This document shows positions 33,135-43,363 of a stretch of DNA of 64,000 nt, in pieces (positions within the stretch are counted from its first letter, which is position 1; the number at the start of each line of letters is the position of its first letter). Made by a program: the position numbers and the translations under genes. The DNA comes from Avimuribaculum sp964395975 (lineage in GTDB: Bacteria; Bacteroidota; Bacteroidia; Bacteroidales; Muribaculaceae). The DNA lies in NCBI GenBank assembly GCA_964395975.1, contig CAYNBZ010000003.1, positions 18,475 through 82,474 on the forward strand, given 5' to 3'. The notes under the pieces were generated by a model. That model was given only the letters and a program-made list of their open reading frames with translations. It did not search any database and was not told the origin of the DNA.

Positions 33135-35018
33135 ATGGAAACTTTAAAGCATGAATGCGGCGTGGCAATGATAAGATTGCGCAAGCCATTGGAGTATTAC
33201 AAGGAAAAATATGGCTCATGCCTATACGGACTTAACAAACTCTATCTCCTGATGGAGAAACAGCACAATCGTGGACAAGAAGGTGCCGGACTGGGATGCA
33301 TCAATCTGAATGCCCTACCCGGCAATGAATATATTTTCAGGGAACGGGCACTCGGTGCATCTGCCATACAAGAAATATTCGACAATGTAAAAGAAACCAT
33401 ACAAGGAGCCAGATGCAGCATCAAACGCGAGGAAAACCTTCCTTTCGTAGGCGAGGTGTATATGGGACACTTACGCTACAGCACCACAGGCAAGTCGGGC
33501 ATATCATACGTACACCCGTTCCTGCGACGCAACAACTGGCGTGCAAGAAACCTGCTGCTGTGCGGCAACTTCAACATGACCAATGTGGATGAGATATTCA
33601 ACTCTATTGTCAGCGAGGGGCAACATCCCAAAATCTATGCCGACACAGTGCTTATACTCGAACAACTCGGAAGCCGGCTCGACGACGAGCATCAACGTCT
33701 GTACCGGCAATTGCGCGAGCAGGGGCACAGTGGCCGTGACCTGACCAACTTTATAGAAGCAAACATCTCGATCCCGAACATCATTTCAGAGCCTGCACAG
33801 TTGTGGGACGGCGGTTTCGTAATATGCGGGGCTATCGGCAGCGGCGACATGTTTGCCCTGCGTGACGCCTATGGCATAAGGCCGGCATTCTATTACTATG
33901 ATGATGAAATTGTGGTGGTAGCCTCGGAAAGACCGGTCATACAAACCACGATGCACATCGACATCGACCAAGTGCGCGAATTGTCGCCGGGGTCGGCAAT
34001 CATTGTCAACAAGAAAGGTGAAATAACCATCACCGACATTTTGGAACGGAAAGAAAACAAACGTTGTTCGTTTGAACGCATATACTTCTCCCGTGGCAGC
34101 GATGCCGACATATACAATGAGCGCAAGGCTCTTGGCCGGGAAATAGCTCCGGCAATCATATCGGCAGTCGACGGCGACCTTGCAAACACCATATTCTCGT
34201 TCATCCCAAACACAGCCGAAGTGGCATACATCGGACTGTTGGAGGGCATGGAGCGGTATTTGAAAACACAAACAGCCGAAGAAATAGCAAATATCGACCC
34301 TACCCTGCCCGATTACAAGCAAAAAGTGCTTGATGTGCTTAACAAGCGGCACCTGCGCTGTGAAAAAATTGCCATCAAAGACATAAAGTTGCGTACTTTC
34401 ATCACCGAAGGCGAATCGCGTGACGACCTTGCCGCACACGTATATGACGTTACCTACGGCCAAGTAAAAAATGATATCGACAACCTCATCGTGATAGACG
34501 ACAGCATCGTACGCGGCACCACACTGAAACAGTCAATCATAGGGATACTCGACCGGCTGCACCCGCGGCGTATCATCGTCGTATCGTCATCGCCACAAGT
34601 GCGGTATCCCGACTACTATGGAATCGACATGTCGCGCATGAGTGAGTTTGCCGCTTTCCGCGCTGCAATCAGATTGCTCAAAAATCATGGAATGCAAAAC
34701 ATAATCGATAACGTATATGCCAAGTGCAAAGCACAGCAAAACCTGCCCAAAGAGCAGGTCGTAAATTATGTGAATGAAATTTATGCGCCATTCACCGACG
34801 AGGAAATTTCGAATGAAATAGCCGAAATGCTTACACCCGACGGAACTCAAGCCGAGGTAAAAATAATATACCAAACGCTCGAAGGGCTGCATAAGTCGAT
34901 TCCCAACCATCCCGGCGACTGGTATTTCTCGGGCAATTATCCCACACCGGGCGGAAACCGCATGGTAAATCTTGCCTTTATCAATTACTATGAAGGCAAT
35001 CCCGACCGGAGAAACTAA
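33135..35018 (+). CDS. Amidophosphoribosyltransferase-like protein (long PurF paralog)
   Basis: A 627-residue class II glutamine amidotransferase with a phosphoribosyltransferase domain, as in PurF, which makes phosphoribosylamine from PRPP and glutamine. HECGVAMIRL places the catalytic Cys at residue 8, behind a short leader that could be removed. GHLRYSTTG and NFNMTN belong to the glutaminase; NLIVIDDSIVRGTTLK is the PRPP loop, followed by SSSPQVRYPDYYGIDMSRMSE. Standard PurF has about 470-510 residues; here there are extra pieces inside the glutaminase (after LLLCGNFNM) and a C-terminal extension of about 100 residues. This longer form is known in Bacteroidetes beside a normal PurF. Whether it makes phosphoribosylamine is open. 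Confidence 0.82.
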   Translation: METLKHECGVAMIRLRKPLEYYKEKYGSCLYGLNKLYLLMEKQHNRGQEGAGLGCINLNALPGNEYIFRERALGASAIQEIFDNVKETIQGARCSIKREENLPFVGEVYMGHLRYSTTGKSGISYVHPFLRRNNWRARNLLLCGNFNMTNVDEIFNSIVSEGQHPKIYADTVLILEQLGSRLDDEHQRLYRQLREQGHSGRDLTNFIEANISIPNIISEPAQLWDGGFVICGAIGSGDMFALRDAYGIRPAFYYYDDEIVVVASERPVIQTTMHIDIDQVRELSPGSAIIVNKKGEITITDILERKENKRCSFERIYFSRGSDADIYNERKALGREIAPAIISAVDGDLANTIFSFIPNTAEVAYIGLLEGMERYLKTQTAEEIANIDPTLPDYKQKVLDVLNKRHLRCEKIAIKDIKLRTFITEGESRDDLAAHVYDVTYGQVKNDIDNLIVIDDSIVRGTTLKQSIIGILDRLHPRRIIVVSSSPQVRYPDYYGIDMSRMSEFAAFRAAIRLLKNHGMQNIIDNVYAKCKAQQNLPKEQVVNYVNEIYAPFTDEEISNEIAEMLTPDGTQAEVKIIYQTLEGLHKSIPNHPGDWYFSGNYPTPGGNRMVNLAFINYYEGNPDRRN

Positions 35019-35021
35019 CAT

Positions 35022-35070
35022 AAAAATCAGGCGTGAAGGCTGAATAATCTCAACTTCACGCCTGATTTTT
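35022..35070. terminator. Bidirectional terminator between convergent genes
   Basis: A 17-base perfect inverted repeat (35022-35038 with 35054-35070) with AAAAA and TTTTT at its outer ends, serving the PurF-like gene on + and the phosphatase on -. Confidence 0.88.
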
Positions 35071-35084
35071 CCATTACAGTTTTT

Positions 35085-36359
35085 CTAATCGAGTATTTTC
35101 ATGAAGTAATCACGGACTTCGCTCCATTTGTAATACGGATACATATCGGTATCAAGCAGGATGGATGTCTCGCGTTCGTTAAGCATGAATTTCACTATGA
35201 TGTCGTCATGATTCTTCTTATTGCGGAAGAAGATAATCTGCACGTTGCCGGCCATAGGGGAAATATCTTGCGTCACAAAGTGCTTATAAAAGTCGTCGGG
35301 GTTTTCTACCGAGGCGTAACATCCCTCAAAACCAAGCAATCCTGCAAACGGTATTAGGTTACCATCGTGCCCAAAACGCAGCGTTGCCCCAGTCTTGCCA
35401 CTTGCTATCACTTCATCGGCCGACTCAACAACATTTCTGAGCAATGGCTTGGCATTGTCGAGCAACATGCCGTGGCTGCCTGGGTAATTGCTATCGCCTA
35501 CATAAAAACGATAATTAAAGGCCTGCCACAAGTCAAACAGTTCTTGAGGTTCAAACAAATCCATGAACGACACCGGTGTTTCTATGTCCTGCATACCCAC
35601 TGCAAGCCAATAGAAACCCCACATGAGCGTATGAGGATTGACATTGCGCACCACAAACAAGCTGTCGCTGAAAAGTGTCCCTACAAGGCGGTCACCATTG
35701 GTATGAGAAACTTCAAATTTGCGATATTCCTCTTTCCAAGGCCCGTCCTCAGCATTAAACGCATTCGATTCGGGGCTGTGGTAATTCATGTAATACATGT
35801 AACGGTTACTTGCCTCACGGGTAATATTAAGTTCGGGATTGAGTTCTTTCAATCGTTCGCAAAAGGCATCCATACTCATTGCACAACGCATGACAATCGT
35901 AGAACGAGCCGATATATCCACCTTGCCTTTGAACACTTCGGGGAAAGTGGTAAACATGCGTTCGGCTATGCCACGATGCTGTTGCACCCCAAGCGGCGAC
36001 AGGTCACCGCCACGCCCCTCGGCCTCGATCCACACTTTTTCAATCCTGTCGAGGGCATCCAGTCCGAGCGGTGTCAACGCACCGGCATCCTTTGCCTTGC
36101 GCATGAGTTGTAGCACCCAAAAGTAATCGTTATCGGCTATCAGGTAGCGCGACCCGTGCCGCCCGTAATGACTTATGTAGAAGGGCTCATATCCACGTGG
36201 CGTTGCCGTTTGCTCGACTGTGCTCACCGGATAGGCGTAATACACGCCGCCGGCCTTGTTCAAATCTTCAAAAATCTCCTCCTTGGCAGTCTGCCGTGCA
36301 TACACCGACAACGGCAACAGCATCATTGATGCAACTACAATCCTTAAAATCCCATTCAT
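35085..36359 (-). CDS. Histidine acid phosphatase family protein (phytase-like)
   Basis: About 424 residues from the ATG at 36359, with signal peptide GILRIVVASMMLLPLSVYA. The histidine-phosphatase motif is ISHYGRHGSRYL (phosphohistidine His), and the proton-donor motif is LRFGHDGNLIP (HD type rather than the HAE of MINPP). These enzymes release phosphate from inositol phosphates and other esters in the periplasm. The longer start at 36446 is rejected: a promoter (36433-36465) lies between. It follows susD on the same strand, which suggests that imported phosphate esters are its substrate. Followed by a strong terminator. Confidence 0.85.
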   Translation of the reverse strand: MNGILRIVVASMMLLPLSVYARQTAKEEIFEDLNKAGGVYYAYPVSTVEQTATPRGYEPFYISHYGRHGSRYLIADNDYFWVLQLMRKAKDAGALTPLGLDALDRIEKVWIEAEGRGGDLSPLGVQQHRGIAERMFTTFPEVFKGKVDISARSTIVMRCAMSMDAFCERLKELNPELNITREASNRYMYYMNYHSPESNAFNAEDGPWKEEYRKFEVSHTNGDRLVGTLFSDSLFVVRNVNPHTLMWGFYWLAVGMQDIETPVSFMDLFEPQELFDLWQAFNYRFYVGDSNYPGSHGMLLDNAKPLLRNVVESADEVIASGKTGATLRFGHDGNLIPFAGLLGFEGCYASVENPDDFYKHFVTQDISPMAGNVQIIFFRNKKNHDDIIVKFMLNERETSILLDTDMYPYYKWSEVRDYFMKILD

Positions 36360-36432
36360 AATTTTCTCGTCTTTAAATTCATCAAAAATATGCCGGAACG
36401 GGGAACCGTCGCAGATTTTCCCCATCCCGACA

Positions 36433-36465
36433 CAAATGTAAAACAATCAAATATAAAACCACAAA
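36433..36465 (-). promoter_or_regulatory. Promoter of the histidine phosphatase gene
   Basis: Minus strand TTTG (36462-36465), 21-base spacer, TACATTTG (36433-36440). It ends exactly at the susD stop. Transcription from about 36426 supports the 36359 start. Confidence 0.6.
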
Positions 36466-38169
36466 TCAATAACCTTCATTTTGAACAAGTGTCGGGTTGT
36501 TGGTCATTTCGCTTTCAGGAATTGGGAACAGCGCATAAGTATCGGCAACGTCAGTTCCAAGACGCTCACCGCCTTTCCAGTCCCAATTATACCCCTTTGT
36601 GAACTTGTCAAAACGTATCAAGTCGGTACGACGCACACATTCCGAAGCCAATTCGCGTTGACGTTCAGCCAAGATAAAATCAAGCGAGAGTTCACTGTCA
36701 CCGATTCGCCCCGACACCGATGAATCGACACCCGCAGTGGCATAACGGTCAGACATATAAGCCCTCTCACGGACGATATTGACATATTCAAGAGCCTCGC
36801 TACGAGAACCATTGCTGCGCAAGAGTGCTTCAGCGGCCATCAAATAGGCATCGGCCGTGCGGAACATCGGGAAGTCGATGGATGTATAAGTATCGCCCTG
36901 AGCCGGAATTTCGTCATTAACCGTCACATTGCGCCACTTGATGTAGCCATAACCGCAAGTAAACGTGCTGGTCATATCAAGGTTGGTATCCCACGTTTCT
37001 TTGGTCTGACCGTCAAGAGCAGTCATGAATTGAGCGCGTTTGTCATGCTTGTTATTGCCCCACGTGTCATTTACGTCAAACATAACGTCATCGGCATCGA
37101 ATGCATCGACAAGTGTAGTCTTTGACCGCACATTGCCCCAACCTCTTGAACCCACGCCGGTATTATATAATTCGTCCATCGGTCCGTTAACAAATGCTTT
37201 TACATAGAAATTGGTTCCTGCCGAGCTTTGGGCATACTCGCCATCCTGCACCAGCCGCCAAATGATTTCGCTACAATCTTCGTTGTCGGCAAGGAAGATG
37301 TGACGGTAATCTGAAGCAAGCGGGTAGGTGTTGGAGTTTATCAGACGTGCGGCATAAGTATAGCAATCGGCATAGCAATCTCGCCCGATCCACGTTTCGG
37401 CATTGAGATACATTCTTGCAAGCAAAAACCACGCTGCGGCCTTGTCGATACGTGCAAACTCATTTTGTCCTGCATCAACCAGCACATCACCATTGTCATC
37501 AATTTCGCCAAGAATCTTCATGATCTCGCTTTCGGCATAGTCAAACACTTCTTCGCGAGTGCTCTGCTCGGGCACATCTTTCACACCTGTATTCTCATCG
37601 ATAAGCGACACATTGCCAAACAAATCACATAACATCGAATAGCAATAAGCACGGATAAAACGAGCCTCGGCACGGTAGTTCAGATAATCGGCACTCATGT
37701 CGTTCCACACGCCGCGATCCTGCATTTTGTCGGGAGTGCATTCGCGCAAAAACTCGTTACAATATGCAATCGACATATAAAGACGCTGATAAGTCCAAGT
37801 AACAACCGATGTTGAAGGAGTCCAGTTGAGATTAAGGCAATTACGAAGTCCGTTTGACGAAGAGGGCATCAAGAAGTTATCGGTGTCGAGTTCTTGCAAA
37901 TAGAACAACAACCGCACATATCCCGAATAACCCTCATTGGCACTCTCAAGGTCGCCGTCGCCACCGTCGCCACCCTGCTGGCCGGTCAGGATAAGCGATG
38001 CATAGCACTTGGCAAGTACACCCATGTAACCCTCCTTCGAACTATAAACCTGTTCCGAAACAAGGCTGTTGTCATCGAGTGGCATTGTATCAAGGTCACC
38101 TATACATGAGGTCAATCCAAGGAGGCAACCAATAACAAAAATCAAAATATATTTTTTCATTGTTTTCAT
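36466..38169 (-). CDS. RagB/SusD family outer-membrane lipoprotein
   Basis: A 567-residue surface glycan- or nutrient-binding lipoprotein. Signal peptide with lipobox ILIFVIGCLLGLTSCIG, then DLDTMPLDD, the usual SusD opening. Tetratricopeptide-like helices follow (RAEARFIRAYCYSMLCDLFG, WFLLARMYLNAE), and the end shows LSLDFILAERQRELASECVRRTDLIRF, the SusD C-terminal hallmark, and FPIPESEMTNNP. It caps the SusC channel and is encoded 13 bases after it, so the two form one transport unit. The ATG at 38160 (residue 4) is an alternative start. Ligand unknown. Confidence 0.95.
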   Translation of the reverse strand: MKTMKKYILIFVIGCLLGLTSCIGDLDTMPLDDNSLVSEQVYSSKEGYMGVLAKCYASLILTGQQGGDGGDGDLESANEGYSGYVRLLFYLQELDTDNFLMPSSSNGLRNCLNLNWTPSTSVVTWTYQRLYMSIAYCNEFLRECTPDKMQDRGVWNDMSADYLNYRAEARFIRAYCYSMLCDLFGNVSLIDENTGVKDVPEQSTREEVFDYAESEIMKILGEIDDNGDVLVDAGQNEFARIDKAAAWFLLARMYLNAETWIGRDCYADCYTYAARLINSNTYPLASDYRHIFLADNEDCSEIIWRLVQDGEYAQSSAGTNFYVKAFVNGPMDELYNTGVGSRGWGNVRSKTTLVDAFDADDVMFDVNDTWGNNKHDKRAQFMTALDGQTKETWDTNLDMTSTFTCGYGYIKWRNVTVNDEIPAQGDTYTSIDFPMFRTADAYLMAAEALLRSNGSRSEALEYVNIVRERAYMSDRYATAGVDSSVSGRIGDSELSLDFILAERQRELASECVRRTDLIRFDKFTKGYNWDWKGGERLGTDVADTYALFPIPESEMTNNPTLVQNEGY

Positions 38170-38182
38170 CTTTCAATTAAAA

Positions 38183-41149
38183 TTAGAATGTGAGATTAAC
38201 ACCAAATGTATAAGTACGCGGGCGAGGATAAACTTCACGGTCGATGCCATCGGTCAATTCAGGGTCAAGACCCGAATATCCGGTTATCGTAGCTATATTA
38301 GACACGGCGAATGTCAGGCGCAGACGGCTATAGTCGTTCCATAACTTGCTGAATGTGTATCCAAGCGTAATATTGTCGAAACGGAAGAACGAGCCGTTCT
38401 CAAGCCAAATGTCGGAATACAACTGTTGCTGTTGGAATCCAAGGTCGCGGGTTGACTTCAAAATGTTGGAAAAGCTGCCCTGGTCACTATAAACCGATTG
38501 CACATATTGGTCGGCAGCCACATAGTTATATACATAGTTACCAAACGAGCCATGTCCGCTTATGGCAAGATCCCAATTCTTCCACGAGAACTGCGTATTA
38601 AAACCGAGGTAAGATGTCGGCAATGCACTCTTGCCGGTGGCATAGCGTGTCTCGGTGCTTGATACCGAGCCGTCGGGCTGGACATATTGCCCTTCAATCG
38701 GGTTACCGTCTTCATCGTATGCCTGTTTGCACAAATAGAACGTGTAGGGGCGTTCATTCACCATGAACACTTGCACATATTTGCCGGTGTCGGAAATCGA
38801 GCCGGTCTCCACAAAGTTTTGCCCGGTGTCGATGGTGTTTAGCTTGGTGATTTTAGAATCATTCCAAGTGTAATTGAAACCTATGTTCCATTCAAAATCG
38901 TTAGTGCGGACAGGCACTGCGTTGATGGCAAATTCCACACCTTGGTTTTCCATCTTGCCGATATTGGTTGTAAGCACCGACGAATAATTGGTACCTGAAA
39001 TAACGTTAATCGTATTCAGAAGATCCTTGGTGAATCGTTTATAATAGTCAATGCTACCGTAAATGCGGTTGCCAATGAAACCATAATCTATGCCGGCATT
39101 CCATGTGGTGGTAGTTTCCCACTTTATGTCACGGTCATACCCATTGGGACGGTAAGTCTGATACCACGTGTCGCCCAGTTGATAAGAAGATTCGATATAA
39201 GACACAGTGAATGTTGTCATGTAAGGATAGTCGTTTACAATGTCTTGCTGACCGGTGACACCATAGCCAAGGCGAAGTTTCAAGTCAGACATCACATCTT
39301 GTTCCTTCATAAAATCTTCTTGTATGATACGCCAGGCAAGTGCCACCGATGGAAATACACCCCAGCGATTATCCGAAGCGAAACGCGATGAAGCATCGCC
39401 ACGGAGGGTGACAGTGGCAAGATAACGGTCGTCGAAACTGTAATTTACCCTGCCATAAAACGAAAGCAAATAATATTCGGTTTCATAGTGGGTGTCGCTT
39501 TGCAACTCATTGCCCTGCGGGTCGTCGTAGGAAAGGTTATACTTCCTCCAGAAATGTTGCCAACCGTAACCTGCCATAGCACCGAAGGTGTGTTTATCAC
39601 CGAATGTCTTGTCATAATTGGCAAAAGCATCAAGCAACATGTTTCGCTTGTTTTGTATGCCGCGCTGCATAAGTCCTGTGCCATCCTTCTGGTTTTCGGT
39701 GTACATCGAACCTGCAAGATCGGGGACATCCTTGCTGTATTTGCTTTCGAGGACATCATACCCGAGATTGACATTCAACTTCAGATCTTCAAGTCCATGT
39801 ATCTTGTACATTATGGCAGCACTACCTATAGAGCGCACAACCTTGTTACTCTGATCGGTCAATTCAAGCTGGGCTACAGGATTGTTTGTCTGGATAGCCA
39901 TCGGAGAACCACTGTTGGTCCAAATGAAGTAACCCAAGCCGGGATCGGTAGCAGCCGTGGAACTTCCTGTCATCACCGGACGGGTCGGGTCGTAACGCAA
40001 AGCCGCATTGACCACCGAATTGTCAACCAACTTGTTGTTTTCATACGACACCTTCAGATTCAAGTTGGCAGTCAGATGATCGTCGAAGAACGAAGGTGCG
40101 ATATTGCCGCTAAACGACAGACGTTGGTAATTGTTAGTTTCTATTATACCGTTTTGATTGGTGTAACCAAGCGACACACGATAAGGACTGTTAATAGGCT
40201 TTGCCTTACCCGAAATAGAAATATTTTGCTCCGTACCGAATGCCGCACGATATATTTCATCTTGCCAATCGGTATTATACGTGCCAAATGTGGCATTTTC
40301 AGGGACACCGGTCACAGTGCGCGCAAACTCACGGAACTCATCGGCCGACAACACTTCGAGGCGGTCGGCAGTAGTGCTCACCGAATAGCTGCTCGAATAG
40401 TTAACCGTCAAGCGGTCGTCACCCTTCTTTGTGGTGATGACAATAACACCATTTGACGCACGCGAACCATAAATGGCCGTGGCAGAAGCATCTTTTAGGA
40501 CAGTGAATGTTTCTATGTCATCGGGATTCAACGATCCGATAATGTTCGTTGCTCCTTCAATAGTAGAGTTATCCACCGGAACACCATCTATTACAATCAA
40601 TGGGTCGTTACTTGCCGACAACGAAGCCCCGCTGCGGATGCGTATCGTAGCACCCGTGCCGGGAGCTCCCGACCCTGTAACGACATTTACACCGGCAACC
40701 TTGCCTACAAGTGCATCCTGAGCCGTGACGCGATTACCCTTGTTAAATTCATCGGGCTTGATGGCAACAAGCGAACCTGTGGCATCCGACTTCTTTACGC
40801 TGCCATATCCGATAACCACCACTTCGTCGAGATTCAGCACATTCTCTCGAATAACGATGCCGCTTTGCAATTCGGGTGAATTGGCGGCAACCTCACGGGT
40901 TTCACATCCAACGTATGAAATAACAAGGATAGAAGTTTCATCTGGGACATTCAACGTAAACCGCCCGTCGAAGCCGGTAGCAGTTCCTATTGATTTCCCC
41001 TTTACCAACACAGACGCACCGATAACCGGTTCCCTGTTACTGTCAATAACAAGACCTTTCACCGCTGTCTGTGCAAAAACATCCAAATTCAGGAACAGTG
41101 CCAACACAAGAAGCGGCACTTTGAAAAAATTAGATTTTAAACATTTCAT
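38183..41149 (-). CDS. SusC/RagA family TonB-linked outer-membrane transporter
   Basis: A 988-residue TonB-dependent importer. Signal peptide FFKVPLLVLALFLNLDVFAQ; then a carboxypeptidase-regulatory-like domain (VKGLVIDSNREPVIGASVLVKG...GFDGRFTLNVP); a plug with SLSASNDPLIVIDGVPVD and YGSRASNGVIVITTKKG; and a 22-strand barrel ending in TYTFGVNLTF. No STN domain for anti-sigma signalling is present, so control is probably by another regulator, such as the DUF6377 gene upstream on the same strand. It imports the ligand captured by the adjacent SusD. Confidence 0.96.
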   Translation of the reverse strand: MKCLKSNFFKVPLLVLALFLNLDVFAQTAVKGLVIDSNREPVIGASVLVKGKSIGTATGFDGRFTLNVPDETSILVISYVGCETREVAANSPELQSGIVIRENVLNLDEVVVIGYGSVKKSDATGSLVAIKPDEFNKGNRVTAQDALVGKVAGVNVVTGSGAPGTGATIRIRSGASLSASNDPLIVIDGVPVDNSTIEGATNIIGSLNPDDIETFTVLKDASATAIYGSRASNGVIVITTKKGDDRLTVNYSSSYSVSTTADRLEVLSADEFREFARTVTGVPENATFGTYNTDWQDEIYRAAFGTEQNISISGKAKPINSPYRVSLGYTNQNGIIETNNYQRLSFSGNIAPSFFDDHLTANLNLKVSYENNKLVDNSVVNAALRYDPTRPVMTGSSTAATDPGLGYFIWTNSGSPMAIQTNNPVAQLELTDQSNKVVRSIGSAAIMYKIHGLEDLKLNVNLGYDVLESKYSKDVPDLAGSMYTENQKDGTGLMQRGIQNKRNMLLDAFANYDKTFGDKHTFGAMAGYGWQHFWRKYNLSYDDPQGNELQSDTHYETEYYLLSFYGRVNYSFDDRYLATVTLRGDASSRFASDNRWGVFPSVALAWRIIQEDFMKEQDVMSDLKLRLGYGVTGQQDIVNDYPYMTTFTVSYIESSYQLGDTWYQTYRPNGYDRDIKWETTTTWNAGIDYGFIGNRIYGSIDYYKRFTKDLLNTINVISGTNYSSVLTTNIGKMENQGVEFAINAVPVRTNDFEWNIGFNYTWNDSKITKLNTIDTGQNFVETGSISDTGKYVQVFMVNERPYTFYLCKQAYDEDGNPIEGQYVQPDGSVSSTETRYATGKSALPTSYLGFNTQFSWKNWDLAISGHGSFGNYVYNYVAADQYVQSVYSDQGSFSNILKSTRDLGFQQQQLYSDIWLENGSFFRFDNITLGYTFSKLWNDYSRLRLTFAVSNIATITGYSGLDPELTDGIDREVYPRPRTYTFGVNLTF

Positions 41150-41206
41150 GGATCAATCGGTTTTTGTTAATATGTATTAATAACGTATGTGCAAATCCTT
41201 CTTTTG

Positions 41207-41214
41207 CAAAATTA
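41207..41214 (-). promoter_or_regulatory. Candidate -7 element for susCD
   Basis: The minus strand reads TAATTTTG, giving a leader of about 50 bases. The rest of the 306-base gap (41150-41455) is strongly AT-rich; no gene is seen. Confidence 0.45.
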
Positions 41215-41455
41215 TCATCAACATGTAACAATGATATGACACATGAAATGTCAAAGTAAACTACTTATTACTCATTTTTATATATAATACACTAATATAC
41301 AGTATTTTAAATATTTTAATTTATTCAAAAATAGTAAACATATCAATCATTTATGGGAAACTATATGCACTGAAAAACGTATAAAACATACAACAGACTT
41401 ATGACAAGATTAAATCTTTTGTGTTATTAATTTATGTTATACAACATAAACAAAA

Positions 41456-43090
41456 TCACAGGTTTTGAACAGCCTCCACAAACTTGTCCTTAGGCACAAT
41501 AGAGCGGCTGCGAACTTTCTGACGATAGTTATACACAGTTTGTGACGAATAATGCAGGAAACTTGCAATTTTGGTACTGTCATTTATCCCGAGTCTGACA
41601 AGGGCATATATTCTTAGTTCGGTAGTAAGGCTGTCCTTTTCTTTAGGTGTGATTTTAAATTCGGGCTTAAGCAACTTATTGAAATCCTCAACAAACGTTG
41701 GAAACAATTCCAGAAAGATGGTATCAAACTTCTTAAAAAATTCTTTCATAGCTTCGGTTACAACCGATTGTGACACCAATGCCTTAATCTCAAAAAGCTG
41801 ACCGGCTTTCAACTTTCGAGAAAGCAACATACGGTATTTTTCCATATCATCGATATATTCGGTGCATATCTTAAACAACTGCGCAATATATGTTTCTTTT
41901 ATTTTATTGGATTCACCAAGTTGGTTATTCACATCTTTCAGCTTCTCGTTCAGCGACAATAATTCTCTGTTTTTCGCATCGAGTTTATGCCTTGTTTCTC
42001 TCAACTTGCAATTATGCTTATACATCACCGCCAATATCACTACAAGCGTAACAATCAAAACGCTAATCATAATATAGAAATACCGGCGCATCAAATGCTC
42101 CTTGCTCTGCGCCTCGGTATAAGCCTCCAAAATTATGGGCATGGCATCAGCCACTTGTAGCAACCGGCTGCGCGCACTGCTGCTCATTATGTCGTTCATG
42201 GAACACACTATGTACCGATAAGCACGTTCAGAGTCGCCTTCCCTGTTAAGCAACAACGCAAGATTCTGCAATGAGGTATAAGTTTTCACGCAATTGCGCT
42301 TATCGATTATGGCACCCATCGTAAGACAATATTTCTCGGCTTCCCTGTTTCCGGTAGCATGATATACATCGGCAAGCGTACACCAGAATACGGCATTGTC
42401 AGCCACAAATGATGGATGGGCATTTTTAAAATCAGTCAGTATCTTCAAAGCATCCTTATGCCGTCCGCGGCTCATGTATATCTCTCCCATGTTTATGACA
42501 TAACCTGTAGAGTCGATACACACCTTCGATATTGTATCGCGGTAACAACGCAACTTATCGGCATAGTAAGACATCATTTCGCTGTCATACTCCTCATTAT
42601 AAATCGACAATGTTATGGAATGCAGTAAATAATAGTAATAATTACTGTTCTTGACAAACTCGTTTCGCGGTATCTTTTCTAAAACGGCAAGCCCCTCTTT
42701 AAACTTGCCCAACCCTTTTAATCCATCGGCAACATTCATTTCCGCTACAGCAATTGAATCGGGACAACCAAGCCGATTTGCTACAACCACACGACTGCGG
42801 GCATAAAATAATGCCGAATCCAACCTATACTTCCTGTATTGCATAAACATCTCACCCAAAGCATCAAACATATCCATGTCGCCATCGACATGTGCCAATC
42901 TCATGCGACTTTCGGTTATTTGAATCCGCTTGCTTTCTTCGACGGGTTCATGCCCTGCAACAATTCCATCAAGCACTGCTAATAGTGAATCGGTATTAAA
43001 TGTGACATTCTCATAGCTTGTTTTGCCCGACATTTGAACGGGGCCAAGCAAGATTAACATGGTTAAAAGACTGATAATACGTAACCTCAT
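41456..43090 (-). CDS. DUF6377-type membrane regulator with TPR-like sensor part
   Basis: About 544 residues from the ATG at 43090 (MRLRIISLLTMLILLG, a signal peptide or first helix). Residues up to about 310 form TPR-like helices (for example GLGKFKEGLAVLEKIPR, SRGRHKDALKILTDFK). One membrane helix follows (YFYIMISVLIVTLVVILAVMY), then a coiled coil, and a C-terminal part with helix-turn-helix ALVRLGINDSTKIASFLHYSSQTVYNYRQKVR, of LuxR kind. Such one-piece sensors are placed beside SusC/SusD loci in Bacteroidetes. The longer start at 43165 adds Cys/Tyr residues without a signal. Confidence 0.82.
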   Translation of the reverse strand: MRLRIISLLTMLILLGPVQMSGKTSYENVTFNTDSLLAVLDGIVAGHEPVEESKRIQITESRMRLAHVDGDMDMFDALGEMFMQYRKYRLDSALFYARSRVVVANRLGCPDSIAVAEMNVADGLKGLGKFKEGLAVLEKIPRNEFVKNSNYYYYLLHSITLSIYNEEYDSEMMSYYADKLRCYRDTISKVCIDSTGYVINMGEIYMSRGRHKDALKILTDFKNAHPSFVADNAVFWCTLADVYHATGNREAEKYCLTMGAIIDKRNCVKTYTSLQNLALLLNREGDSERAYRYIVCSMNDIMSSSARSRLLQVADAMPIILEAYTEAQSKEHLMRRYFYIMISVLIVTLVVILAVMYKHNCKLRETRHKLDAKNRELLSLNEKLKDVNNQLGESNKIKETYIAQLFKICTEYIDDMEKYRMLLSRKLKAGQLFEIKALVSQSVVTEAMKEFFKKFDTIFLELFPTFVEDFNKLLKPEFKITPKEKDSLTTELRIYALVRLGINDSTKIASFLHYSSQTVYNYRQKVRSRSIVPKDKFVEAVQNL

Positions 43091-43363
43091 ATACAGAGTA
43101 AAATAATCATAGCTACAAACAAACCAATATGCAGCCGGACACATTGTAAAGATACAAATTGTCAATGAAAATACTTTAAACGCTCACTACGTTTTCACAG
43201 ATTTTAATAAAATTCAAATCGACAATATTGCCGGATTCTGCAACACGGGAATTTATAATCCGGCATGGCGTAATCTGACATTTTAACCGAAAATAAAGCA
43301 ATAGACCATTAAATTATGGCATAAAATCGGACATATTTACCAGAAAACCCTCAATTCAGGAAA

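Noticed and set aside
39488..40456. 322-codon plus-strand frame opposite susC
   Set aside because: Antisense shadow of a strongly coding SusC gene; no motifs.
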